Origin: Paralichthys olivaceus
Lineage: Eukaryota > Chordata > Actinopteri > Pleuronectiformes > Paralichthyidae
DNA length: 64,000 nucleotides
Reading direction: 5' to 3'
NCBI RefSeq assembly: GCF_024713975.1
Contig: NC_091112.1
Location: 15,596,501-15,660,500 of the forward strand
The notes beneath the pieces are model-generated. The model made no database searches. It was given only the letters and a program-made list of their open reading frames with translations, and had not been told where the DNA came from. This document shows, piece after piece, positions 36,401 through 49,754 of the stretch. Numbering within the stretch: the first letter of the stretch is position 1; each line of letters starts with the position of its first letter. The translations under genes and the position numbers were made by a program.

Positions 36401-37886
36401 TTCATGCACAATGTGTAGGTGTTAAATACAGAAGATGTGACATGAGTATGGTGGATTTTGTTTAAAGGCATCTTTGGTAGAGGTGTATATAAGTAATGAA
36501 TTCGTTTTATGTAATGAGTGAGTGAGTGATTACATTTTTCAAGTTAGTCCAACACTGCTTGTAGAACCCACACAAACCCAGTCGCACACAAAAAGCAGCA
36601 GAGCATCTCTAAGCAGCAGGGAAAAGTAGTGAAGAAGTGAAAACACAGGGCAGCAGAGAGACAAAGCAAAAAAAAAAACCAAAGAAAAACCAAAGCCATT
36701 TTTCTGGAACCTCCACAGCGTCTTTACAGAAATAGCAATTTCTGTTGGGGGTAACCATATGGTATAGGGATGGAGGAGCCCACCCCTTAAAGCTTAAATG
36801 ACCCTGTACGGTAAATCAGACAACCACAGAGGCCACACTCTTCAGCTTCAGCACCACACATACACACAATACTAACAGAAATAGACTGCCAAGAAATGCC
36901 TCCATGCATGAACCCAGGCGAGCACACACAGTTTCTCACCTCTCACAGTAAAAGAATGTCGGCTATCTCCCAGAGGGAAATAATCAGCTTTCTGGCTTTT
37001 ATCACCCCAGCGGGGCTCTTCGTTTTTACAGAGCCAGAAGAGATGGCTGAGATTCACCCAGTGTTTCTCACACCTAGATAAAGACACACACTCTAATTAG
37101 TCTGTATATGATGTGCATGTATTGACTTTATTGGCCAATTACATTGCACACGTATTGTGTGTAACCTTTAGTCACCCTTTGCCACCTCCTCATTCATCAC
37201 CTCGCATTATTTTATCAGCTCTGCTCACCCTCTAACCACTCCTCCCCTTTGGTCTTCTCCACCTTGAAACAAACTAACCCTCTCACATCTTCTTCATATC
37301 TCCATCTCTGACTCTGTAATCCCCCTGCCCGGCCCTACACCGCTCCATGCCTCTTCTCTGTTCCCTATGACCCCCGATTGCCACCTTCTGCATCTTTCCC
37401 AGGTCTGCCGCTATCCTCATCTTATTCCCCTAAATCTCTACCCATCCCTCCTTGTCTCTGTGCGCCCCTGCAGTGATCCATGTGACATTTCAACAGTCAC
37501 GCTTGTCACGTCACACAGAGGGGGGGCATCGCCCTCCGTGCACGACCAAGAGAACAGAGGTCCCATGAATGTGTGAGCGAAACGCTTAAACTAATGGGGA
37601 GCAGGTTTCTCATTAATGTACAGACTTTTATTTGAAAATGCAGATTTATATGGTGGTGGGGGCGTGTGTGTGTTTCATTGAGTATGCAAGAGAAGAAAAT
37701 AAAAGATGAGACAGTGAGAAGCGAGAATGAAAGACCATCTAATTACATGACAGCCTTAGCCTCTGGATTTCTGTGATTGAATAGGGCACCATTCGCTGAT
37801 ATTAGTCCACACAGCTTTCATGATATCCTCGCTCTGTCTCTCATGCCTGTCATGTTTTCCTCCACTGCTAGTGAAGCCTTTGCAGC

Positions 37887-37888
<2 letters not shown>

Positions 37889-37921
<33 letters not shown>
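37889..37921. repeat. (TG)16 microsatellite
   Basis: Pure TG dinucleotide run. Confidence 0.95.
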
Positions 37922-37922
<1 letters not shown>

Positions 37923-40204
37923 CAGCCACTTTGGCCCCACCAGGACGACCAATTCTGGGACATCCTTCTCACTCTTGTCCCCAGCCTTCCCCGGGCTGTC
38001 TGCCTGGGTTATATTAGCCCCCAGATATACTGACCCAGCGAACGAGATGAGGCCCAGGTTATGTGCTGTGTCTCCCCTTTATGTGCGAGTCCTCAGAGGG
38101 ATATCTGGATGCAACTCGCCTGCTGCTGTGGTGCAGTGGATCTTCCTTTTCTTGGCCACCAGATAACAAGGTTGACTCTCTCGCAGCTTTCTGCTCCGTC
38201 TGGCAACACAGACAGCGCCTCTGCTACAGCAGACTCTGTGGGCGTTCAGCTGCACTCTGCTGCTTCTCTCCAGAGAGATTCTTCAGCGAGTCAGTGGATG
38301 GTCAGGTGGGTGTCCGCACTGAAAAGGCCTCTGCATGCATATGCATGTGTGAGTTCATGGCCCCTGAGGAGGTCTAGATCACAATTATTACAGAATTACA
38401 GCCTGAGGGAAACAGGTACTTTGAAATGTTAAATATTTTCTTACATAAGTGCATTATATATTCCAGAAGCAAACTTATATTCCTTGACAGATGGATTATA
38501 TCCTCAGAAAATGGATTTGCCTGCAAATAATTGACAGTTTCCCAGTTTGATCATATTCCTTCCTGTCCCCTGGTGCATCCCATCAAAACATCTGGCGTGC
38601 TTGGAAATTGGGACGCCAAGTGTTGAATCTATACTCTGACACTTAACTGGGTCAATTCGGGGCACTTGCAGAATTTTAACTTCTAAATCCTAAGCATGAA
38701 GGCAGTCTTGGCCTTACAGCAACAAGTCAGATGTCACTACAGACTGTACAAGTAAATTCAAAGCTTTTGCACACTGACATTTGACAGATGAGATTTCTGA
38801 TCCCATCCCTCCCTGACATCGTGTGCTGTTTTTATATAGAACTGGGGCACGTTTTATGAACGGACTTGCAGATTGGATCTAGACCCAACAAGACCTCGCT
38901 GGAAAATGCAGCATGGTGCACTCATTGTGAAAAATATCAGGGTGACAGATCGGTCTCACGGATGCAGGTCAGTTCCGTGGGAACCTGTTGTTAAGAATTA
39001 ATTTCAGCGCTGGCACTTCTCGTCAGTCATCGCCTGTCAGCCTGCGGTGTTATTTTTCATCTATCTTTAGTTCCTCTTTTCGTAGCGAGACATGATCTTC
39101 TCCTAACAGACAGGTTTTAATAAAACATTTTATATCTGCCACAGAAAGGGGGCCACTAAGCCTTGAAAACAGCTAACCTTGTTTTTGTGACAGGCGAGCA
39201 AAGCTTTGCGCAGACAGGGACGATTGCATGAAGAGCCTCGGTGGAAAGCTCTTTATGTTCACTCCTCCGTACAGATTTCGCTATTCACAGATTTTCCTGT
39301 CTGTATTTCTTGCCCTCTGCCACCTCTGGAGGCTTTTCTCTCTTTTACCTACATCATTCTCATTTCTTGTCTCCTTCCTCTGAGGGCCCGCTGCTGTGCT
39401 GCTGAAGTCACCCTCGCTGGTATCAAATGAACACTGTTTTCCTCTTATATCTATATGCAACAAGAAGAAAAGCCCTGCACAGAGAGATCCATTTACCTTG
39501 ATCTTGATTTGGCTGTAATCGCCCAGGCTGATGGCCAATCAAAACCACATCACACATCCAGAGTGAAAAATAAATGAAAGTCCGCTCCTCCATGTATTTC
39601 TTTCAAAACCATCGCCTTTCTGCTGGTGAGCATGTCATGCCTCCTGTTCTCAAAATACTCATACCCAGAAAAGTATTGGTGTCGCAATTATCACTGAAAG
39701 GACAGTACAATATAATGGCTTTCTGGGACTTTCTCCTTTTTCTTCAAATACAAGTACAGACACATTTTCTGGCTTTGTGTGTGTGGCATGAAGGGCATAG
39801 TTTGAGTTTGATGCCGCAGCATGGAATACATAACTGATAGTAACATTGCAATGATTGTTAATTCCACTATAAGATCTTCATTCCAATTCAAAATTGTTGT
39901 TTTTACATTTGTCAAAAATGATCAGGAATTACTCAACATGATTTAATATGAATGGCAGGTGTAATGTTCAGCTTATTTTCTTGTAATAAATCATACTGTT
40001 AATGCCTTGGTCTGTCATTAACTTTTACTTTTTGTCAGACCTACATTGCCTATATCTCAAGCTATTAAAGTTATTTGGAATCTGTCTTGATCACAAAACT
40101 GTATAACTGTATACAAGTTACCAAGAGTATGTATCAGAATATATTTCAAGGCCTCTTAATTACTGATAAGGCTCTATATGATCAGTCTACTCTGAATATA
40201 TCAG

Positions 40205-40236
40205 CACTTTTACCCCTGTACACTTTTACCCCTGTA
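40205..40236. repeat. 16-bp tandem duplication
   Basis: CACTTTTACCCCTGTA occurs twice, exactly and in tandem. It is probably slippage. Confidence 0.9.
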
Positions 40237-41002
40237 CAACCCAGCTTATACTTTGAGATCCTCGGGCAGGGGCCCTCTATCTGCTCCAGACTCTTGGCTG
40301 AAGACTAAGACAGATGGAGGTTTTGAAATAACAGCCCTAAGGCTTCCTGCCAGAGGAAATACAGCAGGATATGACCGTGGCCTCTTTTCAAATCAAAGCT
40401 AAAAATGTCCTTTTTTTGGTATTGCCTTTCCTAATTTCATTTGATCTATACTTCTTCTCTTTTTGAGTTTAGATAGTTTTATTTTTTTTCAGTGTTTTGT
40501 CGATAACTTATATTCACTTGTTGCTGCTTTTATAATGTATATGATCCTTTATAAATGCTATATAAATTAAGATATATAAATTCCTCTTGTTGTCAGGAGG
40601 TTGCCATCATATTTGCTACTACTCTGTATATGCATACCCCCAATTTTAATCTGTATAAAAGTGTGTCTGTGTGCAGGTTGGCAGCTGTCTAAATCTGTCC
40701 TGGAGTATGAGCATGGACATATCAAGCATCATGTTGGTGATTGATTTTGATGATTGCATATATATGCATGCCTCTTCCCCAAACTCAAATGTTTCCTGTT
40801 GAGCTTTTTTGATCGCTAGGAACGATACAAATGTTTTACACTATTCAACTGATCAACGCGGGGCGAACGTCTGAGAAGAAGAAGAATGCTAGGAAGTAAA
40901 CATGGATGTAAATAATGCAGGGTTTCATACTTTTAGGAAAAATCGACCTCGTAAATGTTTTATGAAGAAGGGAATTCTCAACACATTTTTGCACCTCAAG
41001 GG

Positions 41003-41026
41003 CACACACACACACACACACACACA
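41003..41026. repeat. (CA)12 microsatellite
   Basis: Pure CA dinucleotide run. Confidence 0.95.
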
Positions 41027-41502
41027 TTTACCTGGGAGGACGATGATGTGTTCAAAGACATGTTTCTTGATGCAGAATTTGCTGTAATTAAGTTATTGAC
41101 TGTTCTGGGAGAGAGTGATCCTGAAACAGGATGTTTTTCAGTTGGAAATTTAATGATGTTCAGATGTCATCTCTTTGCAAATAAGTAGAATAAACTTTGG
41201 AAACTCAGTGTTCAGAGGAGTCTGATGTCATGAGCTATATATTACAGAGATTACCTATGACATTCTCATATGAGTGATCACATCTAAGTGATTTAAATGT
41301 CGTGACCTGAAATTACAACTGTACTGTACCTTGTGGTCAAACTTAACTTGGTGGTAGATGCTCAGCTCATCAAAAATTGTTAATCTGTTTGTTTCATTTT
41401 GTAAGATTGGAAACATGATTGCTTCTGAACACCACTTGTAATGTGAAGCTGCCTTATTTTGTATATTTGAAATGTGTGTTGATGTGAATTAGTGAGTCCA
41501 CG

Positions 41503-41929
41503 TGTCAGGGAATTGGTGCGCAGCTGGATCTGAAATGCAGAAGCCAGGATAACGAAAAGTGTAATTTAATTTCGGTAAAGGTAATTACAGAAAACAGGGT
41601 TCAAAAAATAAAGTCCCAAAATTTTGTCAACAGAAAAACACTGGAAAACAGAAAAGTGTGCAAAAACATAACAAGATGACAGGATCAAAAGCAAACACGA
41701 TTAACTAGGGAAAGACAATGTACAGCAAAAAACGATGATTGAACACAGATGAAACACATTAGGAACACATGCAGACGATAATAACATACAGACACATAAG
41801 GAGCAAAAATTCAAAATAAAACAGGAAACTGAGAACAACCATCACAAACAAGCAGTAAGCAAAAGGTCCATAATCAAGTCTCCAACCAAAATCCAGAAAC
41901 TCTTGATCACAAAGCTCAAAGTCATGACA
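41503..41929. mobile_element. Non-autonomous element with TGTCA...TGACA ends
   Basis: It starts TGTCAGGGAATTGGTGCGCA and ends CTCAAAGTCATGACA. The interior is long, A-rich and CA/GA-biased with AACAGG/ACAAAC words and no open frame. The layout matches a teleost repeat class with 'TGTCAGGGATTGGTGCGCAG' starts that I recall. Family assignment needs a repeat library. Confidence 0.6.
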
Positions 41930-43287
41930 TCATGTTAAGAGTATAAGTTTTAATTGTTGATAAAGGGGTTATATGATACAATGTATAATTTACCTCATCA
42001 TTGATAAAATGAAAGGGCAAAGAGTAAATGCATAAATATGGATAATTTGTATTTAGGAAGACAGTAAGAATTCAGCACTTTGGTGTTTTGATGATTAAAA
42101 TGCCAACAGATATGCAACAATCTGACCAATCACATGTCACTTGTTATTTGAACTAGATGGAAAGGTCAGGATGCAGCTTCCTCTGATACAAACCACGGAT
42201 CAGTCAAAAAGCAACTTGCACTTTAAAGCCACTGTGCCAACCTTTTTTCCACATTCCATGAGCATTGATTCGCCTGAACTGAACTGGGCTTTCTTGTGTA
42301 TAAAAAAGTGTATTTGTGTGCAAGCTCATGTGATGTACCTGTAAGATAAGAGAGGGAGATTTTATTTCAGCAAATCATCAATTTGACAGGGACATTAGAG
42401 TCGTGGCTCTGACAGACCGGCTGGATCAGATACGGTCACATTTGAACGAATGAGAGAAATGTCAAGTCTGGATCCAGAATAGCAATGAGAGTCTGGGTGT
42501 AGGCTAGTTTATCCCAGATGAATTCAAAAGGACACAGGCAAAGATCATGTAGGATAAGTTAGTGTCGGCAAACCTTTTTCTGAATTAACCCCTCGACAAC
42601 TTTACAACCCCGCGTCTCAAGGCAAAGTTGTGGAAACACGTCGGAGTATGTCCTGTTTAATGGATAACACGATTCAAGTTCAGGGATTTGATTTCCCCAA
42701 GAGTGCTCATTTACTGTCTGAATGATGTAGCTGACTCTTACCTCATCCCCTCTGCTACCGACATGCACTTTTATAAAAAATAGATGTTAGCATATCACTG
42801 AAGTTCAAAAGGCTGTTTCGGGGAAACGACAATATGCGTGCATACCGTGCATTAGCTGGCTAAACAAGTAATTCGTAAGTGTACTTGAGTGGTTTGAGTA
42901 GTGCGGTACTTAAGCCCTTGAGTGGTGAATAGGTAGAAGAGGAAAATGAGACTCTTCAGGTTCTTTACCTCTTCAGATGAGCTCACATGAGAGGTTGAAG
43001 TGTGCGGCGAGTGATCACCGATGAAATGCATTACTCCCGCAGACGGTGTGGTGCACATCAAAGCCAGAACGGCTGCTGCAAGGTTTCAAAGAGCAGCCGT
43101 CACCTCATTACATCCACAGCTTTCATGTTAAATGTTGATAAAACAGGGCATCTTGTATTTCCATTATTCACTGGATACACAATTCTATCAATTAAGCCTG
43201 TGACACGATATTTATATATCAGTCTTCACAGGGTCCTCTGGAACCATAGTAACTGAGGTCTGACCCAGCAACTACTGTGTGTGTATG

Positions 43288-43335
<48 letters not shown>

Positions 43336-45513
43336 TGTGTGTAGAGTTAGCTACGGTAGCACCCAGGACAACAAATGTAATAGCTAATGTGTAAATAGTA
43401 TAATAATAATAAAAGTAAAAAGCTGCAAAGCCGAGTCACATTTATCACTGTAACAAATGAAATTTTAATCTGACATGGGGATGAAGTAAACCATGCTCTT
43501 ATTTCAATCAGCGAGAGAAGAATAACAGAAAACCTGGATGAGTGTTAAGAACTGTCTTGGAGGATTGATTATATGCATCACAGCCAGACATGAGGCGAAT
43601 ATACAAAGCTTGGTTTTGACACCTTGTGAATTAACTTGTTAAATCAATCAGATGTTAAATCTATGTTGATCGGCCAGGTTTGGTGAAGCATTTCTCCACT
43701 CTGCACGGGTCCAGTCCAGGTCCCAGCTTCAAATAATGGACAGATCCGGGTCGGATTCCGGGAGAACATTTCCGGGTCTTTTCAGGTTGTGGTGCAAATT
43801 TTTGAACCAGTGAAGAAGTCTAAGTTGGAACAATCAGTGGCTTAGACTGTTTTAGCTACTCACTCAATAATTAGAATAATCTCCCATTGTGATCTTATTT
43901 ATTTGAATAAGAGCAATCCATCACATATGTGAAAGATGAGGAATCCTGACATTGACTTTCCTCAGATTATGCTTAGAATATCAAAATAATTCAATCACAG
44001 ATGTCAGTGTGATCAGGTTTCTGGTTTAGAAATGAGTCTCAAAGAGAAATAAGAAAAATCATCTTGAGATTGAAATCAAGGGGTTCTTCTTTCACAAGGT
44101 TCTTCTCTCTCAGAGCAGGTGATTCTAAGATGTCTACTGACTAACACAATAGCAGCACAGGAAAAAAAAAAGAAATGGAAAAATAATGAAAGTGGACCAC
44201 AGGAGGTTTGGTGTCATGGGTTTGATTAACAAGCACAGAAAATCCATTCTTGATCGCTGGAAAGGTGAGAGGAGGTCTTTGCAGGTCAGTGTTGATGGAG
44301 AGAAATGGTGAAAAGAAAAGAACAGAGAGGCAAAGTTAGACTCCAAAACATAATTCACCCAAAAGATCCTACATGCAGACTCCTCGAACTTAAAGAACTG
44401 TTTCATATTATAATTAGCAGAGGAAGTGAGCTGGGCAGGCTTGCAGCACTGAGATAAAGTTATTAAAAGGAATTAAATGTGTGTTTTTTTAAATGTGCAT
44501 TTCTTTAGCTTTTTGGAGAATGCTGCTAGATTACTGAAATAATCACATCATCATTTGCTAAATTGTCAGGGACAGACCTAGATGAAAATCCAAAAGTAGA
44601 GGTTGTGAATAACAGTTAACCAAAAATATATTTAGCACAATTAGAAGAAATAAATAGCTACTAATTATTATTTTATATTCAGGAATAATAAAGTTATCAA
44701 GTGTCATGTCGATACCTTGGATATTATGTATTCTTTCCCTTGCTTTATCAAAACTACAATATTTCCTCCCGGCTGTTTTTATGGCTCCATCACTACATGG
44801 ATTGAAATGAAACCAGTATTTGAGTCTGTTCTTGGTGTTTTTTCACCTGGAGCAGCTATAGCAACCCTCTCCCTCAGGCTGAATCACTAACAGAGGCAAT
44901 CTTTGGCGAGGTGTCAGCCCAAGAGAGGGTGGGATCAACTGGGGCCAGAGCGACCCTGTGGTCACCTCGGTGGGGCCCCCGGCCAATTTGGCCCCACTAC
45001 TAAAGGCACCCTGCAGCCCCTGCTCCTCACCCTCGACCTTTCCCTGACCCTGTTACTGTGGTGACAGTTAGCAGCAATTTCTTTCACCTCACCTACTTAC
45101 CACTGCCTTTTCTTCCGTGGTGTTTTTCTCAGTTCGGTCGGTTGCCGGTTGGATTGTGACCTCAGGTCATCATTCTGAATTAAGATGAAGAAAACAGAGA
45201 TGGCAGGGTGGTAATGACTGGAGGGGGTTGTGCTGTGGAAGGGCTCTCATGAAACACAAGGACAATTCAGGGATATGAAAGAACACATGCAAATGTGTGA
45301 GGAGAACAAACTGTGTTTAGTGTGAAGGTGTTTCTCTCTTGTAATATTTCTGGCAGCAGTGTTCACATTGGGGCCTGGTTGCAAATCTCAATGAATTCAT
45401 GACTCTAATAGAGAATTATTATTTCATACTTTGTGATGTGCATACAGGGGATTTACCTTTGTTTCGCAGCGTGAAACCACCTGATTACCTGACCTCTCTT
45501 ACTGGGCAGTAAT
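41930..45513. other. Unannotated stretch
   Basis: No exon supported. It includes the (GT)n at 43291 and a locally GC-rich patch at about 44930-45070 with no open frame. Confidence 0.45.
43291..43342. repeat. (GT)n microsatellite, about 26 units
   Basis: GT run with one TT interruption near 43332. Confidence 0.95.
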
Positions 45514-45754
45514 GTCTGCTGGAACATACCTCCCTGTCTCACAGCCAATTTCTGATCCTCTCTTGATGAAATGACCTTGAACCAAGGACCTAGTTGAACC
45601 AAGCTATTTCTTAAGCTGCATTTTGGCAAATGTCAGCATGTGTGTGTGTGTGTTTGTGTGAGTGTTGGAACGCCTGCATGCAGCAGCCTGTTGATTCCAA
45701 CAACAACAACAAAAACTGGAAAAATCCATTGTGCTTTTCTTTGTGTGGGCACAT
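45514..45754. repeat. Local duplication, unit 1 (pair with 46764-46992)
   Basis: Shares with unit 2, in the same order: GTCTGCTGGAAC, GTCTCACAGCCAATTTCT, ATGACCTTG, GCATTTTGGC-like, TGTCAGCATGTGT, GTGTGAGTGT, AGCCTGTTGATTCC and TTGTGCTTT. A GT run differs between the units. Confidence 0.75.
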
Positions 45755-46019
45755 ACCTGCTCTTCTTCCCTCATCTGAATCACAGCCTCTCTTTCTTTTT
45801 TCTTCATCTCCTCATCTTGTCATATCTCTTCTCAACTCTTCTCTGTTATAACTGATGCTGTCTTTTCATTTTAGTCTGTGTCATGATGAAAGCAATCACA
45901 GAATCAGTAGGTATAAGCAAAAGTTAGGATAGTATGTAGAAGTAACAATATAGAGGTAATAGAGGTTCTTTTAATCATCATGTTTCAGAGGATTCAGTTT
46001 GACAAATGACAACATTATC

Positions 46020-46045
46020 CACACACACACACACACACACACACA
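46020..46045. repeat. (CA)13 microsatellite
   Basis: Pure CA/AC dinucleotide run. Confidence 0.95.
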
Positions 46046-46177
46046 AGCTATGACACCACTGATTCAGTCGTCATGGTATCATACGATATCTTTGTCGCAC
46101 CAAAGTAGAGATTTTTAGGCAGTTGTTTCACAAGTTCATACACCTCGCTAAACACTGGTCTTAGGTCTCAACACAAC

Positions 46178-46204
46178 AGAGCCCTGTGGCGGTCACAGGG
46201 CTCT
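46178..46204. other. Perfect 11-bp hairpin
   Basis: AGAGCCCTGTG, loop GCGGT, CACAGGGCTCT. A GC-rich stem with a 5-nt loop and no T tract or gene context. Confidence 0.6.
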
Positions 46205-46616
46205 ACACATACATATATAGTCCATGCGTAGCAAGAATCAACCCTGGATATCTGTATCTAACGCATTTTCATTCCAATTTCACATCAACCAGCCAGTCAT
46301 CTATCAGCGTGACCGCCAACTAACGTCCGACCTTGCGAAAGAAATTACGGAAAAGCACCATAGTGTTGATGAAAAGAGAGCACATATTTGAAGGCGGCGT
46401 ATTAATGATGTGACAGGCACTAATTCATACTGAAACCCTCACAAATATGTGCACGCACACGCACACACAGAGAGACTCCTGGGAACGATGGATCTTGATT
46501 AAGTGTGGGGAAGGAGGGAGCGAAGGGGGAGCGGAAGACGACAAGTCAGAGTCGTTTAACGTAAAGTTGTAACACTTTTATGAGGCCTGCTTTGAAAATT
46601 GGCAATGACAGTGCAC

Positions 46617-46682
46617 AAACACACAAGGCTCACGCACAAACACACAAACACACATACACACATACACACATACACACATAAA
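46617..46682. repeat. Imperfect CA-rich repeat with (ACACACAT)n
   Basis: CACAAACACACAAGG-like words, then tandem ACACATAC octamers at about 46650-46680. Confidence 0.8.
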
Positions 46683-46763
46683 CAGAGGCAGGTATGTCAA
46701 CACATTTCTGCTACAAACCGAGCATACTGATTGGTGCTAAGGCATCTTTTCTCGTACAGTTGT

Positions 46764-46992
46764 GTCTGCTGGAACGTTCCTCCCTCCTGTCTCACAGCCA
46801 ATTTCTCATCCCGTCTTGAGGGAATGACCTTGGACCGAGGACCAAGGCTGTTTTATAAGCTTCATTTTGGCGACTGTCAGCATGTGTTGCGTAGGTGTCT
46901 GTGTGAGTGTGGGAACACCTACATGCGCTAGCCTGTTGATTCCCGTAAAAAAAGAGAAAGAAATCCTTTGTGCTTTGCTTTTGGTGCACATA
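46764..46992. repeat. Local duplication, unit 2 (pair with 45514-45754)
   Basis: Same orientation as unit 1, offset 1.25 kb, diverged by substitutions and small indels. Both units lack a supported open frame. Confidence 0.75.
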
Positions 46993-48685
46993 GTATGAGG
47001 CTCCCATGCTTTTGTCCTGCGAGCATTTGCAGTCTGTCAATCAATAGCCTCCAATTACAAATATAATACACTCAATTGACTCGGCGGGCGGGTGGCTAGA
47101 TTGCAGCGTGGAAAGCTATTAAAGGGGTGCGGCGTGGCGTGCAGAGAGGCGAGTCCCGCGAGTTGTGTGTGTTTGTGTGCACACAGGGAGGGCAGACAGG
47201 AGTGAATGGAGGATGCTGTCAGGAACTAATAGCTTTGGGATGTAGTGCGGGGCTGTGTGTGTACAGCAATCTCACTCTTCTTAAGGAAAAGGTGGGGGGG
47301 TAGTACTGATGAGACAGTGAGGGCTTCTGCAAATGGGATGGCTTGACTGTGAGGTGCCATCTGCATGTCTTATTGTGTGTGTGTGTGTGCGTGTGTGCAT
47401 TTGCAACGGAACAGAAATCCCATGCTACACCAGCCGGCCAAACTAGGTCCACCATCCGCAGCCGACCGCTACATGATAAAGTGACTCTGCCCGAGATTGA
47501 GAGCCACCTCTCCTGTGATACACTTCTGTCAAGAGAAGACAGGCATAAAAAAAAAAAGGGACTGAGGCAAAATAGCGATAGACAGAGTGGCGATGGGGGT
47601 GGGGGGGGGGATAAAGAGGACTCTGGAGATAAGCATTTGAGGGACAGGTGCAATATAGAGGAAGAAGAAGAGAATACAGAGTGGGGGGGGGTTTGAAATG
47701 AAGGAGGAAGATCTGAGGAAATGACAAAGAACGAACGGCAGTGATAGGATATTGGACAGCTATTTATTCTCATAAATATCACCACAGTCTTACTGCCACA
47801 GAATTTGCTAAAAAGAAGAATCAGGGAGGCAAGCGGCAATAAACGAGGGAAAACAGAGAGACAGGGGCACAAACAGAGAGAGAGAAATATGGTTGAGATA
47901 ATGAGCAATGAACAGAGAGAGGGATTTGCTTTCATGGAATAAGTGTATTCTGCTCATGCTTTTTGTTTCCCCGCTGATATCACAGGACCCTGCAGAGTCA
48001 GAGGAATCAAATGAGGTATAAGTTGAGATGGAACCCTGTGGTTTGACTCTGAGAAGTGTTTGATATGGAGAGATTTCTTCAGAACGACACACAAACAAGA
48101 CTGCAGAGTCAAACACAAATTAAGATTAAAGGTGATTCCCACACGTTAAAGACTGAAGATCAAGGGCACAATTCAAGATGTGATGCAAATATGAAATGAA
48201 GGGTGTGTAAAGGCAGTCATGTCTCAAATACAGCCACAAGATCCTGTGTGAAATAGAGAAACATGTAATTACAGCTGGATTAAGTTTTTTCAGTTATTAT
48301 TGACCTATTTCACTTGTTTTCCTCCTCTCTTCCTGACCTTTGTGACATGATAAACTCTTCATTATATTAAATGTTTTAAATGCACAGTCTGTTGTGGAGA
48401 TGGCAGACAGGAAACAAAGAAGAGAATGGGAGTTGCAATATGCAGCACAGGTAAACCAGCCAGATGGTTATGGTCTTAGTTAAATGCTGAAAACATCTGT
48501 GTAAAAGTTTAAAAAGAAATTAGGTTTGGGTCAATATTCATTTAAAAAGAGTTTTGCTAGACTGGGCAGATTGATCTTTTCAACATTTTAACAAAAAAAT
48601 ATAGATTTTTTAAAATAATCTTTTAACCTAATATATTACAAAACTCCCAAATATTATAATTGGTATCTGATCTGACTAAAATAAG

Positions 48686-48756
<71 letters not shown>

Positions 48757-49392
48757 GATTGCGGTTGTTGATTAAAAATAAATTGTATTCTACTCTTCAC
48801 AGAATTAAAATATTTAATCCTTATCTGAATTATTTGGCTCACATTTTGGACACGACTCAAATGCAAAGCTTGTTTTAGCAGAACCACAGAATATGTCAAT
48901 ATTGGTGAGACAGGTCAGGTACTAACTTAACTAAAAGTACATCCTCCAATTCTGAGTTGTCTGCTCTTCCTCCTCTGAACACGTCAACAAGATGAGCAAC
49001 TTTCTAATGGTTCTTTCCCCTATTTTTTTTTATTCCAGTAATGTAATTGGCAACAGGAAATAGCCAGCAAAGGAGTCAACAACATCTCCAGAAAGAGACA
49101 AAATATTCGGGGTTATGTGTTGATGTTCAAGGTGAATTAGATTTCCTAGTAGGCAGGCAAGAGACCCTCCTAACTCTGTCTTCTCCTCAAAGTTGTACTC
49201 TTTTTCATGGTCTGTCCTATGGGTCTGCCACATAGACTGTATACAGTCTTCTTCATTAATTAACATTATAATTTGCGCTGACACAATTTAAAAATGAACC
49301 AAACCCTTTATACATTTCTCATAATAACATAAGTAACAACATTTGTTTCACTTTCTTTGTACCTGTCACTATGAAACTGTTCCGTGTGAGAG
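46993..49392. other. Unannotated stretch
   Basis: Purine-rich plus strand at about 47530-47900 with A and G runs, giving a long low-complexity antisense frame that is not a gene. The (GATA)n tract is at 48686. Confidence 0.5.
48686..48756. repeat. (GATA)n microsatellite, about 17-18 units
   Basis: Uninterrupted GATA tetranucleotide tract. Confidence 0.95.
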
Positions 49393-49684
49393 TGTGCTGC
49401 TGCATATAAAGACGGACGATATGACAGCCCCTCAAAAGTGAAGCCAAAGCATATTGGTTGCCCCCTGGTGGCTGGGTGAAGCATGGGTCACAAAACCCTG
49501 CCTAACAGAAGCTAAACAAAAAAGTCTAAATACACATTAATTACATTTTTAAAAAGATGGTTTCTGTCTCATGATTGGTCGAGGTTGTGTATTGTCGGGA
49601 CCTCACTCTTGCAGCTTCATCTCCCAATCGCTACTGCAAAGACTAATGTGCAAGATGGCAGCGAGGTATATAGATAGAAAGTAC

Positions 49685-49729
<45 letters not shown>

Positions 49730-49754
49730 AATCCATCTTTGTGCACAGTCTATG
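49393..49754 (+). mobile_element. TIR family 1, copy B
   Basis: The 5' end is TGCATATAAAGACGGACGAT. The interior is AAAGTGAAGCCAAAGCATAT, TTGCCCCCTGGTGGCTGGG, AGATGGTTTCTGTCTCATGA and CGGGACCTCACTCTTGCAGC. The 3' end, CCATCTTTGTGCACAGTCTA then TGG, is the inverse of the start consensus. An (AT)n(GT)n microsatellite has grown near its 3' end. Confidence 0.7.
49684..49727. repeat. (AT)n(GT)n compound microsatellite
   Basis: ATATATATATAT followed by about 13 GT units, inside TIR family 1 copy B. Confidence 0.95.

Larger units (their letters stand above)
36401..41502. other. Unannotated stretch, about 5 kb
   Basis: No exon supported. It contains (TG)16 at 37889, (AC)12 at 41003, a pyrimidine-rich tract at about 37170-37480, an A-rich run near 36670, and a 16-bp tandem duplication at 40205. 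Confidence 0.45.
45755..46763. other. Spacer between the two duplication units
   Basis: Holds (AC)13, an 11-bp perfect hairpin at 46178-46204, and CA-rich imperfect repeats at 46617-46682. No gene. Confidence 0.5.

Noticed and set aside
47219..47935. 238-codon open frame on the minus strand
   Set aside because: It is dominated by Ser/Leu/Pro/Cys from a purine/pyrimidine-biased tract and a CA repeat, and has no family signature or splice context.
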